A DNA stretch of 64,000 nucleotides from Costus lasius (GCA_027563935.2 CM050454.1:50248596-50312595), one strand, 5' to 3'. Shown: positions 25,761 through 37,237, numbered from the stretch's first letter. Numbers and translations: made by a program. The notes: a model not told the origin generated them from the letters alone.

Positions 25761-27420
25761 AGCCCTGGGTACCTTGGGGTTATACCCCAGCCCATCCCAT
25801 GGACTCAATGAGGTTTGAGTAGGGATTGGGGGAGCTTAGCAAGGGAGTTTACATATGCAAAAATGCTAAGTCCATTGTAGGAGGTTACATGGACATTGGA
25901 GCAATATTTGAGCTTGTGTACAAGCATGCAAAAAAAATATGTCATGAGTGGGGTTTGAACCCAAGACCCATGGAAGAGCAAAGCCCTAAGTTGCATGAAG
26001 TAACCAACCCAAGCATGGGTCATTAGCTGAAAGAATATGGAGCGCATTCCACTTAAACTCTTCTTAATGTAAAAGGGCGAATTAGACAAAAGGCTTAGCT
26101 AATTTGGGGATCTCGTGGGATGAAGAATCAATCGGATTTGGAGAACCGAGAGTGAAGGGAGAGGGCGACCTTTTTGGGGAAGAACACCGAATCTTCATCT
26201 TCTTCCTTTGGGCCGATTCTTGGAGGAGATTAGCGTGAGCTTGAGGTGAGCTTCATCGCCATCATCCTCCTTCCTTTCACATCCGATTACCTTGGTGGAG
26301 GCGAGTGTTTGAGGGGAACTTCACTCAGCCACCATTGTTGGAGAGAGCTTGAGGGAAGCTCTCGGCATTGGTTCCTTCTTGAGGCAAGAGGAGCTTGCTG
26401 ACCTTGAGGAGAGCTTGAGGAAGAGCTCACGGTTCATCATCCACCATCCTTGGAGAGAGCTGCACACTTGGAGGGACTCTCGGCTTTGGTTCCCTTGGAG
26501 GAAGGGGACTGCACCTTGGAGGGGCTGAAGCTTGCAGCCACCTTGTTCTTGAGCTGAGCCGAGAGTGCACTTACATTGTTTGGTGTATTGCCCCTTTGGA
26601 GGAAAAGGGGGCTGAATTGGGGAGAAGGGGGCTGACCGGCCACTTGCCCTTCTTCCACCACTTGGGGCGGCTATTTGCTACCCATTGGAGAGCTTGCTGT
26701 TCATTAGGGGCTGAGGGAGTCCCTTGGTGCCTTGGAGTATTACAACCACCTAGGAGGGCGATCCTAGGGTGGTGCCTCAAGTGTTTACACTTGAGAAGTG
26801 CTTGAGGAGCTTGGAGGAGAAGACCGGCCACCTTGGAGTGGAGGAGGCTGATTTCATCCTCACATCGACACTAGCGTAGGAGTGGTATATCTACTTGCTT
26901 TGAGCTTATTTACTTTGCATAGCATTGTAGAACTTGTGTAGAACCTTGTGTATGAACTCTATGCTATCTTGAGTAGTTGATAGGGTTTGATTTTATCGAT
27001 CGGTGTGATTATCGCTGTGTAGTTGTGGATACCTGTTTTAGGGTTTGGGCATATGTCTAGTGCCCGTATATTGTAAACTGCCAGCGATTGTGTGACTGTC
27101 ATTTACAGGGCGCTTAGGTTTAAGATTGTTGGTAAGGGTGCATATGGGGTTGAGAAGCAACATGTGCTTGCCACCCGCCCCTTATTGACCTAGGTCTAGG
27201 GCTAGGAGAAGGCTAGGACTCAGTTCCATCAGCACAGCTTTGGAGCTCAGTTCCATCAGAGCCAGCCCAGAGAGCGCAGAGAGGTGCAGATCTTGCTAGA
27301 AAACGATCTTGATAGCTTCCGCAGATTGAGGGTAGGCTGACAATCTACACAGAGGTTGTATAGATTGTGCCATCACGCTCGGGAATTTACGCAAAAATTT
27401 AGCACAGAATTTGGGGCGTG
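25756..27420 (+). repeat. 3' LTR of Gypsy-I
   Basis: The LTR begins TGTGAAGCCC right after a purine-rich tract (GTTGGGGGAGTAT) and overlaps the pol stop. It ends GGGGCGTG without the terminal ACA found at the other LTR remnant. It is about 1.66 kb. No partner LTR survives. A tRNA B-box-like block lies at 25951-25961 on the minus strand. Confidence 0.8.
25951..25961 (-). other. tRNA B-box-like block in Gypsy-I LTR
   Basis: Read on the minus strand this is GGTTCAAACCC, a good pol III B-box match and typical of tRNA-derived SINE heads. No convincing A box or SINE tail was seen. Confidence 0.3.
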
Positions 27421-28678
27421 CCTCTTAGTTGAGACAGACTAGGCGCCTTGTGTCCAGCGAGGGCTGGATACAACACAAAACCCTATCCTCTCAACAGCTG
27501 CCTCTAGTAATTCATCATGTCAATGACATATGAAAAACTAGTCAAGTCTGGTCCTAACCGTTATGCCCAGGGCCAACAAATTTCCTTGCGAAGGCACGCC
27601 CAGGTTAAAACTGGACTGGGGAAATCATTGTCACCACACACCTCCTAAAGATAAGTGGGTGTGTCCCACGAGGGTGGGAAACAGTTCACAACACCACCGA
27701 TCGATAGTTTGATGAGGGCTACGCATTAGAAGGCTATCGACTTGATATTGTATTGAGAGTTTTTGCATGTTTGTTTTATTCTTTTCTAGCATGCAGTTTT
27801 CCTATGGTCATGGCAGCAAAGGAAAAGCATCATAGGCATGCTATGGACAAAATAATAAACCATCACAGGCATGCTATTTTTGGTCGATATGGTCATAGCC
27901 CTTTTCATACACATAACTTGTCACGAGCCATGTGACATGTTATTGTGTATCCAAGGGTTGCGAGTCCCTGAAGCGAATCAGCCCATGCCAGAAGCCGAAA
28001 GCAAGTGTCCTTCCTTCAGCCACAAATCCATCACCATGCTTCCAAAGCTGGCGCCACTTCTAACTCCGATTGAAGAAGGCTCCTTGTTGTCTTTGATGAA
28101 GCCTTAACCTATCATATAATTCTACATCTATTCTAAACAAGATGAAAAATTCTTTACAACAAGATAGGGAGAGAACCACACGCAGGTGGAAAGGGATTTT
28201 ACAAGCATTCATCATGTGGAAACATGCTTCCACATCACAACACAGGAGGGCACTCGCTATGACCATATCAACCCAATCAAGTGGCGCATGTAAAATTTGA
28301 AAATCCGGAAAAGTCAAATTTTAGCACCTTATGCGCCAACATCATCCAAAGCACTCTCTTAACCAATTTCATGCCAAAATTTAGATCAAGTTCCATGATG
28401 ATTTCATAGACCCTATCGGCTGGCAGTTTTGTCAGGTCAAGAGACCCGGCCAGTCCGAAGACACAATGCCCGTCCTACTTGACAAAACCTACGTGCGCCT
28501 TTGGTCTTAAATCAAGCATAAACAAGATTCAAGTTTTCGGCCATAAAGTTGAGAAGAGAAGATTGGATGAAAAATGCTTTCTAAGTGAAACGCGCATGGA
28601 TAGAAGAAAAATTTTTCAAAAATTTTTCACACAAGCAAACGTACACCTTGTGTTTCTCGCAAGTAGCTCTGATACCAC
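27421..28678 (-). mobile_element. Copia-C leader, LTR-proximal part
   Basis: Inverted, this aligns with the Copia-D leader (35009-35580 and 37243-37920). It includes a hairpin-like TCCCACGAGGGTGGGA near 27668 matching the hairpin at 37665-37690 in Copia-D. It ends at the primer site. The gag-proximal remainder is left of Gypsy-I (20241-20380). Confidence 0.8.
28666..28677 (-). promoter_or_regulatory. Primer binding site, Copia-C
   Basis: Minus-strand TGGTATCAGAGC is separated by 1 nt from the 5' LTR edge at 28679. Confidence 0.85.
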
Positions 28679-30912
28679 TGTTAGGGAATGCCGAGTGTAA
28701 TTTAAAATTTTGTAGTCCCAGGACGCAGTGGCAGAAGCATTACACCCGAAACACATTCCGGTCCTAAGGATCCATGCGAGAGAGAAGACACAAGAATGTG
28801 TTAGAGATGTACCTCTTTTACTTGTCTAGATGTCGAAGCCATGTTGAAGGTGCCCAAGTGTTCGCCCTCTACAAGTATCCACACGTCGACTCCTTGATCG
28901 TTGCTCCCTTCCACGCTCGGTGCTAGCCTCGAGAAGAGAATCAAGCCTTCACTCCACTTGCGCCACCTTCAAGAGAAGTTGTGCCAAGGAGGGAATAGGG
29001 AAGATGTCACCAAGAACTTCCCTCTTCTTCTTTGCTTATGCCAACTTCAAGCAAGATGCGCTAATGGCAATGAGAGGGAGAGGGCTTGCGACAATAGAAG
29101 GATAAGCCACCAAGCCCAATTTCTCTTTGCGCCAAGAAGAGGAGAAGAAGAAAGGATGTCTTTCGGCCACTTGGAAGAAGGTTGCGCCAAGCCTTTGTTG
29201 TTATCACCCTTTGCCCTTGCTTTCGCCCCTCTATTTGTGTTCACGTCTCCAAGTGTTCATCATCTAGAGAGGGCGACAATGGGTCCTATAAATAGGACTA
29301 GAGGCGGTTTGAGCAAGGGCTAGGATCATGCCAAGTGTATGTTTAGGATGAGGTGTCTTGAAGTAAGGAAAGTCTCCAAGACTTTACCATAAACCTCATT
29401 CAACCTATCCATAAAAGTCCAAGCACTATATCAGCCTAACACATGCCTCAAATGCATTCTTACCATCAAAGGCTAAGTGGCTAGGCGCAACATGAAGAAT
29501 TCGGCTAGGGTAAGGGTTTGGGTGCATGTAGGGTTCATAAGGAAAGTCTCCAAGACTTTACCATAAACATCTTCCTACTTCTCATATGCGCCCAAGCTCT
29601 TTCCAAAAGAGTCCTCAAGCCATATCAGCCCCAAGACTTGCCTTAGAGGCAAGTATTCCATCCAAGGAAGAAGGGCTAGGTGCCCTTTACTTCCATAATG
29701 AAGCAAAGGCGCCTCCCTCACCCCATTATGCCCCTAGGCGCCAATGGGGTGAGATTTCTCCTCATTATACCCTTTTAAGCTAATTCATCTTCATGACAAC
29801 TAATTATTGGGCCTCATTGGATAATGAGCTAGCCCAAACTTCATGGCATGGGTTGATTAAGCCATTGGATCTAATCCAATGCAACCCTAATCCAAATGTG
29901 ACCAATCTAGGTCAATTTTGGGTCAACCTGCCAAAAATGAAGTTTGGCTCCAATAACTTTCTTCCAACTCATCAGGCCCATTGGCGCTGATAAAATCTTC
30001 CTAATGGATCCAAGTTATCCAATAACTTGATCCTAAGGCTTCTGAATAAAGCAACGTCAAGAGTTTATTGCGTGTGACCCCGTAGGATCCATATGACGAT
30101 GGCAATGATGTAAACATCATAAATAGTGAGGGGTATCTAGCAACACATCACTACTACCCATGTCATAGGACTCAAGTCATTATGGCAACAACTCCTAACA
30201 AGCAACGAGGATTCCCATTGCATTACAGATCCCTTTGCCTAAGCTGATATCCTGCCATTGGATTAGTCTCAAGTTTATTATCCAATGCATTGGTCATGAC
30301 TCAACAAGTGTGGCCACACTTTCCTGTCATGCACCAATAAGGTGGGGCGCCCCGAGGTGGATATCATGCTTCCTCTAAAGGAAGGGGCAAATCCTACTAT
30401 TGGTCATCCATGTCTCTACGTGACTTATGACATGCCCAATGACAGTCGTTTTGGTCTCCCAATTACGGAGAGATGTAAGACTGTATTAAAGCATACCCAT
30501 CATCAAATCTAAATATGAATACCTCAAGTCTAAGGATCAATGCAAACCTCTTGCATGTGAGATTGACTTGTTGACTAGACAAGTCAATCCTCACGGTGGA
30601 TCACTCCAGTGCATCCAATGCACCTGTATGTCTGCGTTATTGTGCCCCGCACCTAACCAGCCCATACACCAGTCTCACATGTACCAAAGCTGTCCCATAT
30701 CCGCTAAGGTACCTTGTCTGGGGATAGCTTATGAGAACGGATCTAATCCAAACTCCTGGGACATTATTTATGCAACTCAATACATCAACGCAGGTAGAGA
30801 AGTCTGCATAATAACGACCATGCCTATATAAATAGTAATAGTTCTATCAAAGTACATTCAAACAATGTCTGACTATGTCCATACATTGGTCTTCAGGGCA
30901 TATACACCAACA
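28679..30912 (-). repeat. 5' LTR of Copia-C
   Basis: The 2234-bp LTR starts TGTTAGGGA and ends ACACCAACA on the plus strand. It is about 98% identical to 14722-16954 by eye. A candidate splice donor (GAG|GTACATCTC on minus) has its GT at 28811-28812. Confidence 0.92.
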
Positions 30913-31947
30913 GCCTGTGTATACAGAAAATTCAGTGGGAGCTTGGTGACTTTTCTGGTCTTGTATGTCGATGACATACTGCTCATCGGGAATGACATCC
31001 CTTGTCTTCAAGCTGTGCAGACATGGTTAGGGAAGTGTTTTGAGATGAAGGACTTAGGGGAGGCTGCCTATATCCTAGGCATGAGGATCTATAGGGATAG
31101 ATCCAAGAAGCTCCTAGCCCTTAGTCAGAGTACATACATTGATAAGGTCCTAGAGAGGTTTAGCTTGGAGCAATCCAAGAAAGGGTACCTTCCAATGACA
31201 CATGGCCTTACTCTCTCAAAGAGCCAGTGTCCCACCATACAGGCTGAGAGGGATGACATGAGTCGAGTGCCCTATGCTTCGGCAGTAGGATCGATCATGT
31301 ATGCAATGTTGTGTACTAGACTAGATGTGGCTTATGCTGTGAGTATAACCAGCCGATACCAATCCAATCCTGGAGTACAGCACTGGGTGACTGTAAAGAA
31401 CATCCTAAAGTATCTGAGAAGAACTAAGGATTTGTTCTTGGTCTATGGGGGACAGGAAGAGCTCAGTATGCAGGGCTACACTGATGCGTCTTTCCAGTCT
31501 GACCCTGACGACTTCAGATCGCAGGCTGACTATGTGTTCAAGATAAATGGAGGCGTTGTATGCTGGAAGTGCTTCAAGCAATCCACCATAGCTGATTCTA
31601 CAACCGAAGCTGAGTATGTGGCCGTTTCTGAGGCAGCCAAAGAAGTCGTTTGGATTAGGAAGTTCATTTCTGAACTTTAGGTGGTTCCAAGTGCAGTGGA
31701 TCCCATTGAAATATATTGTGATAACAATGGAGCAATTGCACAAGCCAAGGGACCACGGTCTCATCAAAAATCCAAACACATACTCAGGAGATTTCACCTG
31801 ATCAGAGAGATCATAGACAGAGGTGATGTCAAGATTAGCAGAGTTGACACAGAGAACAATCTAGCAGACCCATTGACCAAGGCTTTGGCGCAGCAGAAGC
31901 ATGATGGTCACGCTAGAGATATGGGATTAAGATTTCTCAACCTCTAG
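30913..31947 (+). pseudogene. Copia-B RT (catalytic part) and RNase H
   Basis: The RT frame interrupted at 14721 resumes after one GCCTG copy. It contains the RT catalytic YVDDILLIGND (about 30967), the connection region and RNase H (YTDASFQSDPDD, ADSTTEAEYVA). An in-frame TAG at 31678-31680 splits RNase H; the frame then continues through YCDNNGAIAQAK and ADPLTKALAQQKH to its stop near 31947. With the nonsense codon near 14270 and the upstream lesions, Copia-B cannot make a full polyprotein. Confidence 0.92.
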
Positions 31948-31956
31948 GTCTTAGTG

Positions 31957-31968
31957 CAAGTGGGAGAT
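31957..31968 (+). promoter_or_regulatory. Polypurine tract, Copia-B
   Basis: CAAGTGGGAGAT lies immediately before the 3' LTR, the same tract as in the other Copia elements of the window. Confidence 0.85.
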
Positions 31969-33232
31969 TGTTGGTGTATATGCCCTAAGGACCTAATTCT
32001 GGTCTGTTACTTGTACTACTTGACATTGATATTTATATCATACTGGCATTGTCGTTATCATTATTTGTTTATATCTGCGAACATGCACTTATATGATAAT
32101 GTCCCTAGAGACAGATTGGATCTGTGCTCAAACTATTGTCCCTAGTCAATGTACCTTAGTGGATATGGGACAGCTATGGTACTTGTAAGACTGGTATATG
32201 GGCTGGTTAGGCACGAGGTGCTAACGCATGCATATGGGTATATCAGTGGTAGATATACTGGACCGACCCGCTGTGAGGCAATGACTTGGTGTCACGAGTT
32301 ATCCTCACAAGTGATAGGAGATGCATTGATCCCTTGGTTTGAGGTCATTGGCCTTTCTATGTGGTTAGGGATATGCTTTGATACAACCTAACACCTTGCC
32401 GTAGTTGGGAGGTAATAACGGTTGTCATTGGGCATGTCACGACCCATATGAGAAGGTCAATGCACAGACATAGGATTTTCCCTTTCCTAAGGGAAGCATG
32501 ATATCCATAGAGCTCCTCTATGGTTCTATGACTGAAAGTGTATGGCTATACCCAGGTTAGACCTGATTTAGTCATAGCCATGAGATTGGATAGAAACAAG
32601 TGGTGACACACTTGGCCAATCGGATATCAGTTCGGCAAAGAGACTGTAATGCATCTGTACCTAGTTGCGATGATGGGGATGTCGATGTCAATATCCATTC
32701 CGATGACTTGGGTAGCAACGATGCACTGCTAGGTGCCACTCACTGCTTGTGGTGACCATGGGTCAGCACTGCCAACGTCAGAGGAACCTACAGGGTCGCA
32801 CACCTTGATACTCGAGTTCTCGTATTGATCGGGAAGCCTTATGATCGAGTTATTGGATAACTCGGATCTATTCTGGAGATTTCATCAGCGCCAATGGGCC
32901 TGATGAGATGGAAGAGATTTGTTGGAGCCAACTTCCATTTACGGCATATTAACCATGGTTAGCCCAATTTGACCTAGGGTTAAATTGGATTGGATCCATG
33001 GGCTTGGTTAACATGCATAATGGACATTGGGCTGGGCCCATTGAAAAGTTGGGCTTAATGGGCTTAAGGAGAAGAAAAGAGATGGCGCATGCTTAACCCT
33101 AGTTAGACTAGGGTTAGCGCCTATACCTCATGTGAGTTTAATTAATCATGATAAAATAGGGGCTAATTAATTAATTAATTAGAGTCCTATTTTGTGGGAT
33201 TAAATGGGCTGATTTATTTGAATTAATTAGAG

Positions 33233-33438
33233 TCCTAATTGGATTAGGATTTAATTAATTAAATAAATAATTAGAGTCCTAATTGGATTAGGACTTGATT
33301 CAAAATTTAATTTGAACCTTGATCAAGTCGCCCACTTGAGTCCTAATTGGATTAGGACTGATCATGATTAATTAGAATCCTAATTAGATTAGGATTTAAT
33401 TATTTAAACAATTAATTAGAGTCCTAATTGGATTAGGA
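33233..33438. repeat. Cluster of palindromes TCCTAATTGGATTAGGA in the Copia-B LTR
   Basis: Five copies of a 17-bp near-perfect palindrome occur at 33233, 33277, 33341, 33378 (one change) and 33422, at spacings of 37-64 bp. They lie in AT-rich AATTAATTAG sequence about 100 bp upstream of the TATA-like site. One copy also occurs in the Copia-D LTR near 34150. They could bind a dimeric factor or form hairpins; this is not known. Confidence 0.75.
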
Positions 33439-33529
33439 CTTGGTTAATTCCTAAAATAATTAAAATCCTAAATCCTCTCCTAGCCACCCACTCAAATTGA
33501 ATTGTGGCCACACACTCAACCGCCTCTTG

Positions 33530-33543
33530 CTCTATAAATAGAG
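33530..33543 (+). promoter_or_regulatory. TATA-like promoter element in the Copia-B LTR
   Basis: CTCTATAAATAGAG is a good plant TATA match and itself palindromic. The Copia-D LTR has TATAAATAA at 34385 in the matching place. It is probably the LTR core promoter, with transcription starting some 30 nt downstream. Confidence 0.6.
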
Positions 33544-34061
33544 CCATAGACGCCTCCCCTCATGATACTAATCTCTCCTCGAGGCGTGATCAAAATTGAG
33601 GGCGAGTTCTTGAGGGCGAGAGCAAGAGGCTAGTGGCGCAATTCTTCCATCCAACCCTAGCCGCAACACACCTTCTTCCCTTCCTCTTGGCGTGAGGAAC
33701 TTGGTGGTGTTTGGCGACTTCCTTCTCCTCATCTTCCTCTTGGCGCATACACCTTGGAGGTGGTGCAAGGCTAGAGGAAGAAGCACAAGGCTTGGATCTT
33801 CTTCCCGAGGCTAGCACCGGGCGTGGAAGAAGAGAGCTCGAGGCATCCGTGTGTGTGAGGCTGCAGAGGGCACACGCTTGGGTGCCTACTACGACATCGG
33901 CCTCACCTAAATCAAGGTACTTTCTATCTCATCGTGTCGACTCTTTCACATGCGATCTTCACTGGGTTTTTGGGAATGGCCTTTTTTCGGGGGTATTCTT
34001 CCGCTGCGCAACGTGTTTGCATCTCTGAAAATTTGTAAAATATCCCCGGGATTTCCCAACA

Positions 34062-35008
34062 CATATGGCATCCACTTGATGATTGAAGTCAATCATGCAA
34101 GCTTGAAGGGAATAGGCGAATAAGGGGCTGATAATTAATCTAATTGGAGTCCTAATTGGATTAGGACTTGCGCCCAAACCAAATTAGGCAAATTCTCATC
34201 TTGCCATGACCTAGTCTTGGCGCATACATGAGAATTGTGTATAATTAGGAATTGTTTGGGTACATGCGGCTAATGCTCATTTAGGCAAGTGATAAGCTCA
34301 TGTAATTAAGGGATTTAATCAATTAATTAGATAAATCCCTAGATTAATGCCCTAATCGCCTATCCCCAAACCGCCTCTATGTCCTATAAATAAGACCCCT
34401 AGCCACCGCCCCCCCCCCCTCTATGTCACACTAATATCTTGGAGACGTGAAGGCATAAAGGGGCGACAACTTGAGAGCTTGGAGCTCTCCTTCTTCCATC
34501 GAAGGCACAAGCAAGTTCTTCTTCTTTCCCCTTTCTTCTTGGCGCAAAGGGTGCTTGTGCTTAGTGGCACTCTCTTCTATTGCCACAAGCCTTCTCCCTC
34601 CCTCTGCCATAGGTGCACCTTGCTTGAAGGTGGTGCAAGCATAGAAGAAGAAGGAAGTACTTGGTGCATCTTCTTCCTCCTCATCTTTTCTTGGCGCCTA
34701 TACCTTGGAGGTGGCACAAGATTTGAAGAGAGTGACAAAGGCTAGATTCTCTTCCCGAGGATAGCACCAAGCGTGGAAGGGAGCAACGTTGAGACGATCG
34801 ACGCGTGGATACTTGTAGAGGGCGAACACTTGGGCGCCTTCAACATGGCTTCAACGACTAAGCAAGCAAAAGAGGTATATCTCTAACACATCCTTGTATC
34901 TTCTCTCTCGCATGGATCCTTGGGAAAGGAATATGTTTTGGGTGTAATGACTCTTCCGCTGCGTCCTGGGACTACAAAATTTTAAATTACACCCGGTATT
35001 CCCTAACA
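34062..35008 (+). repeat. 5' LTR of Copia-D, 3' portion
   Basis: It ends GTATTCCCTAACA and matches the inverted end of the Copia-C LTR (TTCCGCTGCGTCCTGGGACT). It includes a TATA-like site at 34385, a C homopolymer near 34410 and a donor-like GAG|GTATATCTC at 34875. The first part was separated by the Copia-B insertion. Confidence 0.85.
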
Positions 35009-35009
35009 G

Positions 35010-35021
35010 TCGTATCAGAGC
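35010..35021 (+). promoter_or_regulatory. Primer binding site, Copia-D (degenerate)
   Basis: TCGTATCAGAGC is one base off TGGTATCAGAGC, 1 nt after the LTR end. Confidence 0.75.
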
Positions 35022-35585
35022 TACTTGCGAGAAACACAAGGTATACGTTTGCTTATGTGAAAAATTTTTGAAAAAATTTTCTTTCATCCATGCGCGTTTC
35101 ACCTAGAAAATGTTTTTCATCTAAACATCTCTTTTCAATTTTATGGCCGAAATTTGATTGTGTTTTATGATTGATTTAAGACCAAAGGCGCACGTGGTTT
35201 TGTCAAGTAGGACGGGCATTGTGTCTTCGGACTGGCCAGGTCTCTTGATCTGACAATAACCGCCAGCCGATAGGGTCTATGAAATCATCATGGAACTTGA
35301 TCTAAATTTTAGCATAAATTTGGTTAAGAGAGTGCTTTGGATGATGATGGCGCATAAGAGGCTAAAATTTGTTTTTCCCGGCTTTTCAAATTTTACATGC
35401 GCCACTTGATTGGGTTGATATGGTCATAGCGAGTGCCCTCCTGTGTTGTGATGTGGAAGCATGTTTCCACTTGTGATGAATGCTTGTAAAATCTCTTTCG
35501 ACCTGCGTGTGGTTCTCTCCCTATCTTGATGTAAAGATTTTTCATCTTGTTTTAGAATAGATGTAGAATTAGAAGATAGGTTAAG

Positions 35586-37237
35586 TGATGTAGGACGGGG
35601 GGGTCTAGAGCATTCAAACAACGGTTTTGAAAAACTGATTTTGATAAATAGCTTAATAGTAAGAGAAAACCGAAGTTATATTAACGAGGTTAAGAAACTA
35701 ATTTTTTTTGTATTTTAAAGTATAGGAAAATCCGACTTTAAACTAAGAACAGTAAATCAAAATTACACTAGAAAGCTGTAAATGCAGGAAAATAAACTTA
35801 CAGTGCAGCCCTTGAGGATTGAAGGGCTGTGCTTCCCGATCTTCACCGGTCCAACTCTGATGGAAGGTGTAGGGTGGAACTTACAAGCAAACACAGAAGA
35901 TCCGTACAAGTCACAGATTTTAATACAGGAATAAATCAAGGGGTGAGGTTAAGCCTCACAAATTCCCTTGCTAATCTTAAGCAACTAGAGAGAGGGGGAG
36001 AAGGAGAAGGGGAGGGGGAAACGCCCCTCTTAGACCACTCCAAGCGCAACCTATAAGTTATATAAACAAAGATGAGTGTAGAGGAGAGTTCTTAAAGTTA
36101 AATAAGAGGTGTAGAGAAGAAGACTTAGCCGAAAGGGATGAGAACTCCTTGAGGCCGAGGGTGCTTCTCTTCTTGCTCCAAACCGAGGATGAAGAAGTAC
36201 TCCTTGTGGTGGCGCACACAAACAAAGAGGAGAGCTTCTTAGGGTTTCGGTGGAAGAGCTAGAAGAAGGTGAAGAGCTCGGCTAAAGGGAATTTTATCAC
36301 TAACACAAGTAATTAAGCTAGGCAACTAATAGACAATGTATTTCATCAAGAGGTAATCGAATACAAGGGGAAAGACTATGCTTTTATAGGCGAGATGGGG
36401 CTAGGGTAGGATAGTCATTAGCTTCCATGCGCCTACTACAAAGATGGATGGAATTTGAAATTCAAAATCAAGAGGTGGGCGCAAATCCTCTTTAAGAGCT
36501 TCCTTCTTTGGGTGATCTTCTCTTGGCAACTCATTAATTGTTTTGATGGGCGATGAGAGTATCTTCTTATCCTTTGGTGAATTGTTTGTTGGCGCATGGA
36601 TAAGAGATTCAAATTTCGAATCCTTTCCATGAGGGCTTGGGCGGCAACAAGAGATGGTAATTCATCATAAATGTCTTCATAAATGCTCTCCTTTGATTGT
36701 GGATCTTGATGGATATTCCCTTTGATTTTGGATCTTGATGGATGAGGGAATTGAATTCGTTCCTTGCTTGGACTAGAGGTTGGCGCATATCATCTTGGGT
36801 GGATGATGAGGTGGCTGATTTGCCCTCTTGAATAGGCGCCCAACAAGGATGGCAAGTGAGTCATAGCATGGCTTTGAAGTGAACTTGGACTTTGAAGTCT
36901 TCCTTCCTTTTCTGGAGCTGAACTTGGTGAGTGGACCTTGAGTGATGTTGAGCTGGAGCTTGAGCTGCTTCTTACTTGAGTGACCTGCCAAATGGAGCCT
37001 ACTGTATGCATGCACTACTCTATTATGATGCAAGAGTACATAAAGTTTCATGAATTACAATGCACTACCTACTACAAGTGGACTTACCATATTTGACTAC
37101 ATGATGCATGGTGTTATTGAAAACAACTTAACCTAAAATGCAATGCAAGAGAGAGGGAACTCTAAGGGAACCCATATCGATTAGGTACCCTACGAGTCCG
37201 AGCAGATCTCCTCAGAGCAGGGCTACTGCCTCCATCA
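35586..37237. mobile_element. Solo LTR of an unrecognised family
   Basis: A 1652-bp insertion in the Copia-D leader is absent from the matching place in Copia-C. It begins TGATGTAGGA and ends CTCCATCA (TG...CA with 5-bp inverted ends) and is flanked by TTAAG at 35581-35585 and 37238-37242. It contains no recognisable protein and resembles no other LTR in the window. A solo LTR left by LTR-LTR recombination is the simplest reading; a non-coding LTR-type element is an alternative. Orientation is unknown. Confidence 0.8.

Larger units (their letters stand above)
20381..27420. mobile_element. Gypsy-I, rearranged chromodomain Ty3/Gypsy element in Copia-C leader
   Basis: The left half (20381-22438) is minus-strand protease-gag-primer site-LTR end. 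The right half (22439-27420) is plus-strand protease-RT-RNase H-integrase-chromodomain-3' LTR. The halves are head to head and share a 333-bp inverted duplication. The 5' LTR is reduced to a few tens of bases, the outer left end stops inside protease, and the 3' LTR lacks its terminal ACA. No target duplication is visible. By comparison with Copia-D (about 37915-38030), roughly 115 bp of Copia-C leader is missing at the site, so this is not a simple insertion. Confidence 0.85.
14722..30912 (-). mobile_element. Copia-C, defective Ty1/Copia element in Copia-B, containing Gypsy-I
   Basis: This minus-strand element has LTRs of about 2.23 kb (14722-16954 and 28679-30912), a polypurine tract, eroded coding region, leader and primer site. 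It is flanked by GCCTG at 14717-14721 and 30913-30917, and removing it rejoins the Copia-B RT frame. By eye the LTRs differ at about 45 positions (~2%), mostly transitions. The left LTR terminus reads TTTTAGGG where the right copy has TGTTAGGG, a point mutation of the terminal TG. The coding part is far more decayed than the LTRs would suggest. Confidence 0.92.
2876..34061 (+). mobile_element. Copia-B, Ty1/Copia element (left end outside), split by three insertions
   Basis: This is a plus-strand Copia element reconstructed from segments 2876-4748, 13861-14721 and 30913-34061. The reading frame resumes at the same codon across both internal insertions, and each insertion is bounded by a 5-bp duplication (GGGGT for Copia-A, GCCTG for Copia-C). 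Its own 5' LTR and part of its leader lie left of the window beyond Copia-E. Its 3' LTR is complete. It sits in the 5' LTR of Copia-D. CATAT at 34062-34066 is the expected but uncheckable right target-duplication copy. Confidence 0.9.
31969..34061 (+). repeat. 3' LTR of Copia-B
   Basis: The 2093-bp LTR begins TGTTGGTGTATATG and ends TTTCCCAACA. It is related in both outer parts to the Copia-C and Copia-D LTRs. It contains a palindromic repeat cluster (33233-33438), a TATA-like site (33530-33543) and a donor-like AAG|GTACTTTCT with GT at 33917. The 5' partner lies off the left edge. Confidence 0.9.

Noticed and set aside
26400..26880. Possible host exon in the GAGAGCTTGAGG-rich stretch (ORFs 26437-26831)
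   Set aside because: It lies between the Gypsy-I pol stop and LTR end, has repeated CTTGAGG/CTTGGAGG words on both strands, and shows no recognisable protein.
34405..34422. Poly-C run in the Copia-D LTR as a structured element
   Set aside because: It is a simple homopolymer, likely slippage, and not shared with the Copia-C LTR.
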